DNA of 58,120 nucleotides from Burkholderiales bacterium UBA2647 (GTDB taxonomy: Bacteria; Pseudomonadota; Gammaproteobacteria; Burkholderiales; Burkholderiaceae_E): NCBI GenBank assembly GCA_002359635.1, contig DENJ01000048.1:47715-105834 (forward strand). The letters run 5' to 3'. Position 1 is the first letter of the stretch. Every line of letters begins with the position of its first letter. A program made the translations under genes and the position numbers. Below, in pieces: positions 9,026 through 18,720 of the stretch. The notes under the pieces were generated by a model. It had not been told where the DNA came from. It saw nothing but the letters and a program-made list of their open reading frames with translations, and did not search any database.

Positions 9026-11187
9026 GCTCTCGCTTCACTGAGCGCCGACAAGTCGGCAAGCTGATTCATCATGCCATGCAGCACGGCGAGCAAAGCGATC
9101 CGGTTGCGGCGCAGCTTCGGGTCTTCAGCCATGACCATGATCGATTCAAAAAATTGATCGACTTCAGGTCTTGCTTCGGCAAGCAGCGTGAAGACAGCAG
9201 CATCCTCATGGTTGGCCATCGCAGCTTCGATTTGCGGCTTGAGCTGACAAACCCGCGCCCAAAGCGCAAGCTCAGCGGGCTCCTGAAGGCAAGCCTCATC
9301 GACGGGGCCTTCTTGTTCATCGCCTTGTTTGCGCAACAAATTGCCGATACGGCGATTGGCAGCAGCCAGTGAGCTCGCTGCCTCCTGCTTGCTAAAGGCT
9401 TGTAAAGCTTCAAGCCGTTCGTGGAGGCGATACAACCGGGGTTGTGGTCGGGCGAGCAGGGCCTGCACGAGGTCCTGAGCCCAGCCTTGTTCACGCAGGT
9501 AAACAGCGAGCCGATCGTTGAAAAATCGCATCAGGTCAGCGCTGGCACTGGCATGGGTTTGGCGCTCAGCCAGGCCGCGCAAGCCACAGTCGATCAGTTC
9601 GGGCAGACTCAAATCGAGTTTTCGTTCAAGAAGCATCCGCAATACCCCAAGGGCCTGGCGTCGCAGTGCAAAAGGGTCCTTATCACCGGTGGGCAATTGA
9701 CCGATTGCAAAAAGCCCGCACAGTGTTTCCAGTTTATCGGCAAGCGCGAGCACGGTGCCCAGGGGGGTTTTTGCCAGCGCGTCACCGGCGAATCGGGGCA
9801 GGTACTGCTCGGCAATCGCATCGGCCAGTGCGGCATCTTCGCCGTCAATGAGGGCGTAATAGCGCCCCATGATGCCTTGCAATGCTGGAAATTCACCCAC
9901 CATAGCAGTGAGTAAATCGGTCTTTGCAAGCAGGGCTGCGCGTGTGGCAAGCGTGGCATCAAGCGCGCCTTGGCTTGCAATCCAGGCCGCGATCGAGGCA
10001 ACGCGCTGAGCGCGCTCGGCCTGACTGCCCAGTTTGGCGTGATAGATCACCTGCTCGAGTTGCGGTAACCGCGCCTCAAGCGTTTGTTTTTGATCCTGTT
10101 GAAAGAAAAAGCCTGCATCGGCAAGCCTCGGTCTAACCACGCGCTCGTTGCCATCGATGATGAGCGAAGGATCATCCACGGTCATGTTAGACACGATTAA
10201 AAAGCGTGGCAGCAGTTTTTCCTGGGCGTCGAATAGAGGAAAGTACTTCTGGTTTGTGCGCATGGTGAGCATCAGACACTCCTGCGGCACTTTCAGAAAG
10301 TCATCGTCAAACTTGCCGCAGTAAACCGCGCCTCGCTCCACCAGTGCGCTGACTTCTTCAAGCAGTGAGGCACTAACCTGGTCCTCTCCCAGGTGGGCAT
10401 CAAGTGCTTTTGCTTGCGCCATCAGCGCTTCATGGATCGCCGCCTTGCGCTCATCCATGTCGACGATGACCGCGCCCTCATGCCTCAGGATTGATTCATA
10501 GTGGTCTGCATGATCGATGTACAGGCGCGCTGCACCCTGAAAACGATGGCCCTCGCTGAATCGGTCCGCTTCAAGCCCGAGCAGCTTAACCGGCAGCAGG
10601 CGTTCACCGTGTAAGACCGTTAAGGCATGGGCCGGTCGCACAAAACTTACGGTACGCTGCCCGTCAGCGAGTTGATATTGCATCAGTTTGGGGATGGGCA
10701 AATCCGAAATCGCCTTGACAATCACTGATTCTAGGCCTTCATCAAGTGATGCGCCTGGCTCGGTATGCCTGAAAGCGAAGACAGTCTGTTTGCCATCGTT
10801 TACCCGCTCCAAGGCATCGATGCTTGCACCTTGGCGCGCGGCCCATTTGATCAAGGCCTGCGTCGGTTTGCCGTCTGCATCGAGTCCGATCTGTATCGAC
10901 GGTCCTTTGGCCGATCGCTCCCGTGCCAAACCCTTGGATCGAACCTCGCGAACCAGCAAACCGAGCCTGCGCGGCGTTGCAAATCGCTTGTATTGCCCTG
11001 TCTCCACGCGATCAATCCACTGATGCGTAAGCAGCCCTTCAAGGATCGAGGCGCTGAATCGCTCTGAGAAAAGCCTTAACGATTTCGGTGGCAATTCCTC
11101 GGTGAGCAGTTCGATCAAAAGGCTAGCTGTTTGCGGGTGCGGGATCGATTGCACCGATGAATCAGGCTTGATTTGCCGCTCACTCAT
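9022..11187 (-). CDS. glyS: Glycyl-tRNA synthetase beta subunit
   Basis: Beta subunit of the heterotetrameric bacterial glycyl-tRNA synthetase, responsible for tRNA recognition. The 721 residues carry the family start LLIELLTEELPPKSL, the FVRPAHALTVLHG segment, and the C-terminal anticodon-binding part ending near LADLSALSEA. The frame is open upstream to 11238, but ATG 11187 (MSERQIKP) is chosen because it overlaps the glyQ stop by eight bases and matches the family start. Confidence 0.95.
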   Translation of the reverse strand: MSERQIKPDSSVQSIPHPQTASLLIELLTEELPPKSLRLFSERFSASILEGLLTHQWIDRVETGQYKRFATPRRLGLLVREVRSKGLARERSAKGPSIQIGLDADGKPTQALIKWAARQGASIDALERVNDGKQTVFAFRHTEPGASLDEGLESVIVKAISDLPIPKLMQYQLADGQRTVSFVRPAHALTVLHGERLLPVKLLGLEADRFSEGHRFQGAARLYIDHADHYESILRHEGAVIVDMDERKAAIHEALMAQAKALDAHLGEDQVSASLLEEVSALVERGAVYCGKFDDDFLKVPQECLMLTMRTNQKYFPLFDAQEKLLPRFLIVSNMTVDDPSLIIDGNERVVRPRLADAGFFFQQDQKQTLEARLPQLEQVIYHAKLGSQAERAQRVASIAAWIASQGALDATLATRAALLAKTDLLTAMVGEFPALQGIMGRYYALIDGEDAALADAIAEQYLPRFAGDALAKTPLGTVLALADKLETLCGLFAIGQLPTGDKDPFALRRQALGVLRMLLERKLDLSLPELIDCGLRGLAERQTHASASADLMRFFNDRLAVYLREQGWAQDLVQALLARPQPRLYRLHERLEALQAFSKQEAASSLAAANRRIGNLLRKQGDEQEGPVDEACLQEPAELALWARVCQLKPQIEAAMANHEDAAVFTLLAEARPEVDQFFESIMVMAEDPKLRRNRIALLAVLHGMMNQLADLSALSEARA

Positions 11188-12073
11188 GGTTTTCTGCCTG
11201 CACTGGGCGCATGGGAAACCCAAGCGCTTCGCGGGCATCGTAGTAGGTTTGAGCGACCTTGCGGGCTAGGGTGCGAACGCGTCCGATATAGGCTGCGCGT
11301 TCCGTGACTGAGATTGCGCCGCGTGCATCCAGCAAATTGAAACTGTGCGAGCACTTCATCACCATCTCGTAGGCGGGTAGGGCAAGTCGATGCGCAATGA
11401 GCTTTTGCGCCTCGGCCTCGTAGGCGTCAAACTGGCTGAGCAGCAGGCTGGTGTTGGCAAGTTCAAAGTTATACCGTGACTGTTCGACCTCATTTTGGTG
11501 AAACACATCGCGATAGCTTAAACCCTCGGTCCAGCGAAGATCGTAGACCGACTCAACGCCTTGCAAGTACATGGCAAGACGCTCCAGGCCATAGGTGATT
11601 TCGCCGGTGATCGGCTGGCATCGAAGGGAGCCGACCTCTTGAAAGTAGGTGAACTGGGTCACTTCCATGCCATTGAGCCAGACCTCCCAGCCCAGACCCC
11701 AGGCGCCAAGGGTTGGCGATTCCCAGTCGTCTTCCACAAAGCGGATATCGTTTTTTTGCATGTCGATGCCAAGCGCGCGCAGCGATCCCAAATAGCGCGC
11801 CAAAATATCGGTGGGCGAGGGTTTCAGTACCACTTGATACTGGTAATAGTGCTGCAACCGGTTCGGATTTTCCCCGTAACGGCCATCCTTGGGGCGGCGC
11901 GAGGGCTGCACATAGGCAGCCTTCCAGGGTTCCGGACCAATAGCGCGCAAAAACGTCGCGGTGTGAAAAGTGCCTGCGCCAACTTCCATGTCGTAGGGTT
12001 GCAGCAGCGCGCAGCCTTGTTCGTTCCAATAGGCTTGAAGCCTGAGGATAATGTCTTGAAAGCTTGGGTTCAT
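11180..12073 (-). CDS. glyQ: Glycyl-tRNA synthetase alpha subunit
   Basis: Catalytic alpha subunit of glycyl-tRNA synthetase; activates glycine with ATP and works with GlyS. The 297 residues are strongly conserved: FQDIILRLQAYWNEQGCALLQPYDMEVGAG at the start, then YVQPSRRPKDGRYGENPNR and GWEVWLNGMEVTQFTYFQ. The start overlaps the lnt stop by four bases (ATGA) and its own stop overlaps glyS. A further 130 residues of open frame on the other strand are a shadow. Confidence 0.97.
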   Translation of the reverse strand: MNPSFQDIILRLQAYWNEQGCALLQPYDMEVGAGTFHTATFLRAIGPEPWKAAYVQPSRRPKDGRYGENPNRLQHYYQYQVVLKPSPTDILARYLGSLRALGIDMQKNDIRFVEDDWESPTLGAWGLGWEVWLNGMEVTQFTYFQEVGSLRCQPITGEITYGLERLAMYLQGVESVYDLRWTEGLSYRDVFHQNEVEQSRYNFELANTSLLLSQFDAYEAEAQKLIAHRLALPAYEMVMKCSHSFNLLDARGAISVTERAAYIGRVRTLARKVAQTYYDAREALGFPMRPVQAENHE

Positions 12074-13599
12074 GGTTCGATTTTAATCCCTCCGCCCGAT
12101 GATGCTTCAAACCGGGCAAGGCATAAGGCCAAGACAAGCATAGCGCCGAGCAGCATCAGGGTGCCGCCCAGTCCGTAGCGCGCAAAAGGGGTCATGCCAT
12201 GCGTTGGTTGCACGCTTGAGATCAACACTTCCTCGCTCAGATGGGGCAGCTTGGCCAGCACCTGCCCGTCTGCTGCGATTGCTGCGGTGGCGCCAGTATT
12301 GGTGGCGCGCAGCATCGGACGCTGCAATTCCAGACTTCGCATGCGGCTGATTTGCAAATGTTGGTGCAAAGCATGCGAGTCACCGAACCAGGCGAGGTTA
12401 CTGGCATTAACCAGGATATGGGCGCCTTGCTGGACCTGCATTGCGATGGTTTCGGGGAAAAGGTCCTCGTAACAAATATTAAAACCAACAAGGCGACCGG
12501 CCACGGGATGAACGGGGGGCGGGCCTTTGCCAGGGTCAAAGTCGCCCAGCGGTATGTGCATTTGATCGACAAACCAGCGAAATCCAGGTGGCACAAACTC
12601 GCCAAAGGGCACCAGATGTCGTTTGTCATAGCGGCCAAGCCATTGCCCCTGTGCTTGCATTAAAACCAGGCTGTTGCTTCGTACCGGCAGGGTTTCGCCG
12701 AATTCAATGTCCCTGCCAAGTGGCATGCCCAGGGCGAGCACACCGCCTTGTTGTTGCAGCGCGCTGAGTAGTTTTTCGCGGCTTTCAGTAGGGCTGTGTG
12801 CCCAAGGACTGATCCAGGCGGTCTCGGGGCTCACGCTTAAATCGACTTGCGCCTGTAAAAGCATCTTGACCAATCGGTCCTGCTGCTCGAGAAGGCGGGC
12901 GACATCAAACTTTTGCAGCTGCGACACATTGGTCTGCATCAAGAGGCTTCTGAGCGGTTGGCCGATCGCTTTCACCCAGTTGTGTTGCAAGAGCATGCTG
13001 ATCAGTACCAGCGCGGCAAGGGCGATGAGCAACGGGCGCTTGCCGCGTCGCAAAGCGGCAAGCCAAAGCGACACGCAAATCGCCAATGCACTGATGCCAT
13101 AAACGCCGACCCAGGCTGCCCAGTGGCTCAACACACCGTCGACGTGCGCATAGCCCACCGAAAGCCAGGGAAATCCAGTGAAAAGGCTTGCACGCAAGAG
13201 CTCAAAAATGCCCCAGAGCCCCCCGAAGCACAATCCTGCGCCCAGGTCGGAACCTACCCAGCCCCGCAGGACAGCTCGCCGATAGATGACATAGGCTGCA
13301 GTACCAAAGAGCGCAAGATAAGCACAAAATCCAAGCAGCGCAGCTGCTGAAAGCGCCTGTGGCATGCCGCCGTAGCGCGTCATTGAAAGATGCAGCCAAG
13401 ACAGCCCGATGACCAGGGTGAGGCCATGGAAGTAGAAAAACAAAAGCCCGCTGCGTTTGGCATGCCGCTCAATCACCAGGAGCGCAGCCGCAAAACTCAA
13501 GACCTGCAGGAGTTCGTGGTGAATCGGCCCGAAGCTTAGCGCTTGAACGCTCGCCGCGAGCGAGAGGGCGACGAGGACCAAGGGCAGCTTCGTGGTCAC
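12070..13599 (-). CDS. lnt: Apolipoprotein N-acyltransferase
   Basis: Inner-membrane enzyme that adds the third acyl chain to outer-membrane lipoproteins. The 509 residues show about six hydrophobic helices in the first 190 residues, then a periplasmic nitrilase domain with the Glu-Lys-Cys triad visible as SPETAW, YDKRHLVPFGEF and NICYEDLFPE, then a last helix near the C-terminus. The start is GTG, overlapping the ybeY stop (GTGA). corC (ybeX), often just upstream of lnt, is absent. Confidence 0.95.
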   Translation of the reverse strand: MTTKLPLVLVALSLAASVQALSFGPIHHELLQVLSFAAALLVIERHAKRSGLLFFYFHGLTLVIGLSWLHLSMTRYGGMPQALSAAALLGFCAYLALFGTAAYVIYRRAVLRGWVGSDLGAGLCFGGLWGIFELLRASLFTGFPWLSVGYAHVDGVLSHWAAWVGVYGISALAICVSLWLAALRRGKRPLLIALAALVLISMLLQHNWVKAIGQPLRSLLMQTNVSQLQKFDVARLLEQQDRLVKMLLQAQVDLSVSPETAWISPWAHSPTESREKLLSALQQQGGVLALGMPLGRDIEFGETLPVRSNSLVLMQAQGQWLGRYDKRHLVPFGEFVPPGFRWFVDQMHIPLGDFDPGKGPPPVHPVAGRLVGFNICYEDLFPETIAMQVQQGAHILVNASNLAWFGDSHALHQHLQISRMRSLELQRPMLRATNTGATAAIAADGQVLAKLPHLSEEVLISSVQPTHGMTPFARYGLGGTLMLLGAMLVLALCLARFEASSGGGIKIEP

Positions 13600-14037
13600 G
13601 CCTTTGCGTCCATCGCCTTATAAGGATCAGGCATACGCAGACGCGCCATCAGCTGAATTTCCTTGGCCTCCATGAGGCTTGCCATGGCAGGCTGTTCATG
13701 GTCCATCCCACGGGCATGCAAAACCCCGTGAATCAGCAAATGTGCCAAATGCTGCGCCATCGGTAGACCTGCGCGCACGCATTCGGCCTCAATCACCGGC
13801 AGGCAGAGAATAATGTCAGCCTCCCAAGGCGCAGCCTGCCTGTAGGCGAAAGTCAACACATTGGTCGCTTTATCGGTCTTGCGCCACTGCGCATTGAGTT
13901 GCCGGCCCTCTTCGGTAGCGACCAAACGCAAATTCAAACGGGCAGGTTCGCCCTCAAGCGCGAGCTTGACCCACCGCCTGAGGCGTGGCGTTGGCACCGG
14001 CCACCGAGCCACACCATGGCCTCGTTGCAGGGTGATT

Positions 14038-14066
<29 letters not shown>
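13596..14066 (-). CDS. ybeY: Endoribonuclease YbeY (rRNA maturation factor)
   Basis: Metal-dependent RNase used in 16S rRNA 3' end maturation and 70S quality control. The zinc signature HGVLHARGMDH supplies H113, H117 and H123. I chose ATG 14066 (MNAKPGLN), which gives 156 residues, the normal family length; it overlaps the end of phoH by 29 bases. A longer frame to 14168 would run deep into phoH. The segment KATNVLTFAY is also family-typical. Confidence 0.93.
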
Positions 14067-15131
<1,065 letters not shown>

Positions 15132-15135
<4 letters not shown>

Positions 15136-16487
15136 GCCATGGCTCTGGCTTCCAAGACTTCGCCCCGCAAGGAGTGAGGGAAGGCTTCGGTGATACGCAT
15201 GGCGATCATCGAACCAATCAGTTGTCGATCACCCGGAAAATTCACGATACGGTGATTCGCGGTCCGCCCGCAGAGTTCCTCAGGATGACGTTTGGAAGGC
15301 CCTTCGACAAGCACTGTTTGCAGGCTGCCAACCATGGCTTGCGAATGCGCCTGACCTTGGGCGTTGAGTAAATCCTGCAAACGAGCAAGCCAGGCGAGCT
15401 TGGTTGCCTTGCTGATCGGATCCTCGAGATCGGCTGCCGGCGTGCCAGGGCGTGGGCTGTAAACAAAAGAAAAGGACTGGTCAATTTGCAAATCGCGCAC
15501 CAGATTCATCGTGGCTTGAAAATCCTCCTCGGTCTCGCCGGGAAAGCCGACAATAAAGTCTGAACTCACAGAGATTTGGGGGCAGGCTTTGCGTAGGCGT
15601 CGAATGATTGATTTAAATTCCAGTGCGGTATAGCCCCGCTTCATCGCAGCCAGCACACGATCGGAGCCTGCTTGCACTGGCAAATGGACATGCGCTGCCA
15701 ATTGGGGGATTCTGGTGTGTGCTTCGATAAGCCTTTGTGTGAACTCTCTGGGGTGAGAGGTGGTATACCGAATACGCAAGATCCCGGGAATCTGCGCCAC
15801 CATCGCCAGCAAAAGGCTGAAATCGGCTGTTTCGCCTGGCTCAATCAGGTCGACCGGAACGGCGCCTGCCCAGGCGTTGACGTTTTGTCCCAGCAGGGTT
15901 ACTTCGCGAACGCCTTGGCTTGCTAATTCGGCGACCTCGGTCAATACATCCTCCATCGGACGCGATACCTCTTCCCCGCGGGTGTAGGGCACCACGCAAA
16001 AGCTGCAATATTTGCTGCACCCTTCCATGATGGATACAAAAGCGGTAACACCTTCAACACGTGCCGGCGGCAGGTGGTCGAATTTCTCGATTTCCGGGAA
16101 ACGGATATCGACCTGAGCCTTACCGCTTGATCGGCGCTGCGCGATCAACTGTGGCAGGCGATGAAGGGTTTGCGGTCCGAACACCACATCAACATAGGGC
16201 GCGCGCTTAACGATAGCCTCGCCCTCCTGGCTTGCCACACAGCCGCCGACGCCAATAATCAATTCAGGGCGTTGTTGTTTCATCGCTCGAACCCGTCCTA
16301 AGTCCGAAAACACCTTTTCCTGGGCCTTTTCACGGACCGAGCAGGTGTTGAATAAGACGATGTCGGCCTCTTGAGGCGTCTGGACCAGCTCGGTAGCTTC
16401 ATGCGCGGCAAGTACATCGGCCATTTTGGCGGAGTCGTACGCGTTCATCTGGCAACCGAAGGTCTTGATAAATAACTTTTTTCCCAT
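15132..16487 (-). CDS. miaB: tRNA-2-methylthio-N6-dimethylallyladenosine synthase MiaB
   Basis: Radical-SAM methylthiotransferase that modifies A37 of tRNAs reading UNN codons. The 451 residues show an N-terminal UPF0004 domain with KTFGCQMNAYDS and NTCSVREKA (cysteines for the auxiliary cluster), the radical-SAM motif CSKYCSFC, and a C-terminal TRAM domain. It starts 12 bases after the patatin-like gene stop and overlaps phoH. Confidence 0.96.
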
Positions 16488-16499
16488 GCACGAACTGTA

Positions 16500-17753
16500 T
16501 CAAGTATGGCGGTCGATAAAGGCGAGAATCGTATCAATCATCGCATGCGCATCTTGCCGACCAAGGTCGATCAGTGCGTTGGTGTAGCCTCGTTCAAACA
16601 GCAAATAACTCAGTAAGACAGCGCCAGGTGCCTCGGTGGCGCCGACCCGACCGAAAAGCTTGCGCAGCATCCAAGGCAAATGGAACCTGAAGTTTAGGGC
16701 AATCGGCTCCAAGGCCTGGCTCGGATTAATCTGCAGCAACTCAACCTCGCGCAGACCGCTTTGTGCTTTGGTTTGTGGATCAAGCAGCCCGATCACCTCG
16801 TTGGTTCGAGCCAGCTGCTCAGCGTCCGATGAGAGACTGTCCAGAAAAATGCCGGCAAGCGCATGGCCGCCAATTTGCGCAAGCGAAGGCTGTGTGCTTA
16901 GCCTTTGCTCATACGGGGCTGCATCCTCGCTCGTTGAACGGGTACCGATCGCAAGCACCGCTTTCGCACCGAGGTGAATCGCCGGGCTGATCGGCGCAAC
17001 CTGTAGCATCGCGCCATCACCGAACCACTGCATCTGACCTTCGATAGGAAGCGCCACCGGTGGGAACAACACCGGAATAGCGCTTGATGCGAGCAAATGT
17101 TCAATCGTGATCAAGGTCCGGATTGCTTTGCGCCTGGCGCGATGCCAGGGTTGAAGCGTCCGGTGGGCGCTATAAAAAGTGAGGTGCTCGCCGCTGCTGT
17201 AGCTCGAAGCGGTGACGGCAATCGCATGTAAACGCCGTTGTTCGAGCTGCTTGTCGATCTGACTCAAGTCGAGTTCACGACTCAAAAGCCTTCGCAAGGG
17301 TGAGGTGTCCAAAAGCGCCTTTGGCGTATGTCCGCTGAGCCAGCCAAGCGTGAGTGCGCTCAGCCACTTGCTGGTTGATGCGGCAAGGCCCAGGCTGTCG
17401 GCGACGAACACCTGTTGGGCCCGAAAACTGCTCCAAATACGCTCCAGTTGCAGAACGGCAGGCAGAAAACCATCGGGATGGCTTGCGAGCGTTGCAACAT
17501 TCAATGCCCCGGCAGAGGTGCCACACAGGATCTTGAAAGGATGCGCTTGGTCCGCCCTAAGCCTCTGGCCTTGATCAAAGCCTCGTGCTTGGTCGACCTG
17601 CTGGCGCTGTTGTTGGTCAAACATCGGGTTTTGTGCCGCTAAAGCCAGCGCCTGGTTTTCCGCCCGCCTGCGCAAAGCGTGCGCAATGGCGACCAGTACC
17701 CCCACCTGATAGGCCGCGCGAGCACCGCCACCGGTCAGCAATAGTGCAATCAT
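16500..17753 (-). CDS. Patatin-like phospholipase family protein
   Basis: Serine hydrolase of the bacterial patatin/RssA type; likely acts on phospholipid or other acyl esters. The oxyanion loop TGGGARAAYQ (7-16), nucleophile elbow GTSAG (78-82) and catalytic dyad motif FGDGAM are intact. I chose ATG 17753, since MIALLLTGGG is the family start; 64 upstream codons in the open frame do not look coding. Between the oxyanion loop and the nucleophile lies an unusual Q/D/R-rich insert of about 40 residues with two imperfect 14-residue repeats (residues 45-72). It is first in the run leading to miaB. Confidence 0.85.
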   Translation of the reverse strand: MIALLLTGGGARAAYQVGVLVAIAHALRRRAENQALALAAQNPMFDQQQRQQVDQARGFDQGQRLRADQAHPFKILCGTSAGALNVATLASHPDGFLPAVLQLERIWSSFRAQQVFVADSLGLAASTSKWLSALTLGWLSGHTPKALLDTSPLRRLLSRELDLSQIDKQLEQRRLHAIAVTASSYSSGEHLTFYSAHRTLQPWHRARRKAIRTLITIEHLLASSAIPVLFPPVALPIEGQMQWFGDGAMLQVAPISPAIHLGAKAVLAIGTRSTSEDAAPYEQRLSTQPSLAQIGGHALAGIFLDSLSSDAEQLARTNEVIGLLDPQTKAQSGLREVELLQINPSQALEPIALNFRFHLPWMLRKLFGRVGATEAPGAVLLSYLLFERGYTNALIDLGRQDAHAMIDTILAFIDRHT

Positions 17754-17876
17754 CGGTCTAGAACCAAGAAAGTCAGGGTGTTGCTTGGTCTCATGCGGGC
17801 CGTCGGATGTGGCGCGCCATCTCGCTATGATGCATGGTGTTGTCTGATCGATTAACGTTTTTCGGGATCTTGAATC

Positions 17877-18662
17877 ATGGGTACAGTACCTCAATCCAAA
17901 CGGTTTGAAGCTGGCGGTTATTTTTACTTGCCTGCGGTTTTTCAATACTCGGGCGGCGTTGCGGCGGCTCCGGGCTTTGCCATGGTTCGCCAGCGATTCT
18001 CAAAGCCGCTACCGCTTGACCAAGCCTTTGCAGCCCTTGAACAGCACCTCGCTGCAGTCGGGCGTCCCTTAACCGCCTTTGCGCATTGTGAGTTGCGTTC
18101 GCCAGCCCCATTCAGCGAACAAGGTTTTGTGGACTTCAACCGGGCCTATGTGCAGCGGCTGCAGTCATGGGGCTTGTTCGACGGCGGGGATAGTCAGGAC
18201 AACCCGGTTGCCCGAACCAACGTCTGTCCGATGTATGACCCGCCGGCTGCGCCGGCCATGTACGCCTTTTCCTACACGGTCCCAGCGACTGACAAGCACT
18301 CGGGGGGCTTTATGGTTGCAGGCAGCGGCGAGGCCAGCGAAAAAGCAGGTGAGCCCTATCACGCCAGAATCGTTGCCCTGCACGACAACTCGCCAGAGGG
18401 TTTGGCGCGCAAAGTTGACAACGTTATCGAAACCATGCGCTTAAGGCTGGCAGGGCTGGGCTTTGACTGGTCCGATGCCAATGTCGCTCAAATTTATACC
18501 GTCCAGAACATCGGTCATCTTGTGGGGCCGCTGATGGCAGCACGGGGTATTGCGCCCGCTGGCCTTTGCTGGCACTACGCAAGACCCCCCGTTCAAGGCC
18601 TCGATTATGAGATGGACGTTCATGGCGCCGCATCCGACAGCTTGATTCGCGTGGCTGATTAA
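17877..18662 (+). CDS. Tandem Rid-domain (RidA/YjgF-like) protein
   Basis: The 261 residues appear to hold two Rid-like halves. The first runs from about YFYLPAVFQYSGGV through LDQAFAALEQHL to the segment NPVARTNVCP. The second runs from about IVALHDNSPEGL through VDNVIETMRLRLAGLGFDWSDANVAQIYTVQN to PPVQGLDYEMDVHG. Classic RidA is a trimer of about 130-residue subunits that deaminates reactive enamines and imines; the arginine that defines active RidA is not clearly identified here. It stands alone between the divergent patatin gene and a convergent monooxygenase. The substrate is unknown; the domain assignment is by pattern and moderately sure. Confidence 0.65.
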   Translation: MGTVPQSKRFEAGGYFYLPAVFQYSGGVAAAPGFAMVRQRFSKPLPLDQAFAALEQHLAAVGRPLTAFAHCELRSPAPFSEQGFVDFNRAYVQRLQSWGLFDGGDSQDNPVARTNVCPMYDPPAAPAMYAFSYTVPATDKHSGGFMVAGSGEASEKAGEPYHARIVALHDNSPEGLARKVDNVIETMRLRLAGLGFDWSDANVAQIYTVQNIGHLVGPLMAARGIAPAGLCWHYARPPVQGLDYEMDVHGAASDSLIRVAD

Positions 18663-18720
18663 CAACCCCGGGCAGCCTGCTAGCGCCAATCCGCTGTGTC
18701 TGAGGCAAACAGTCGGGGCT

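Noticed and set aside
17754..17945. Longer patatin start at 17945
   Set aside because: The extra 64 residues overlap the divergent Rid gene start and do not resemble the family, which starts at the TGGGARAA region.
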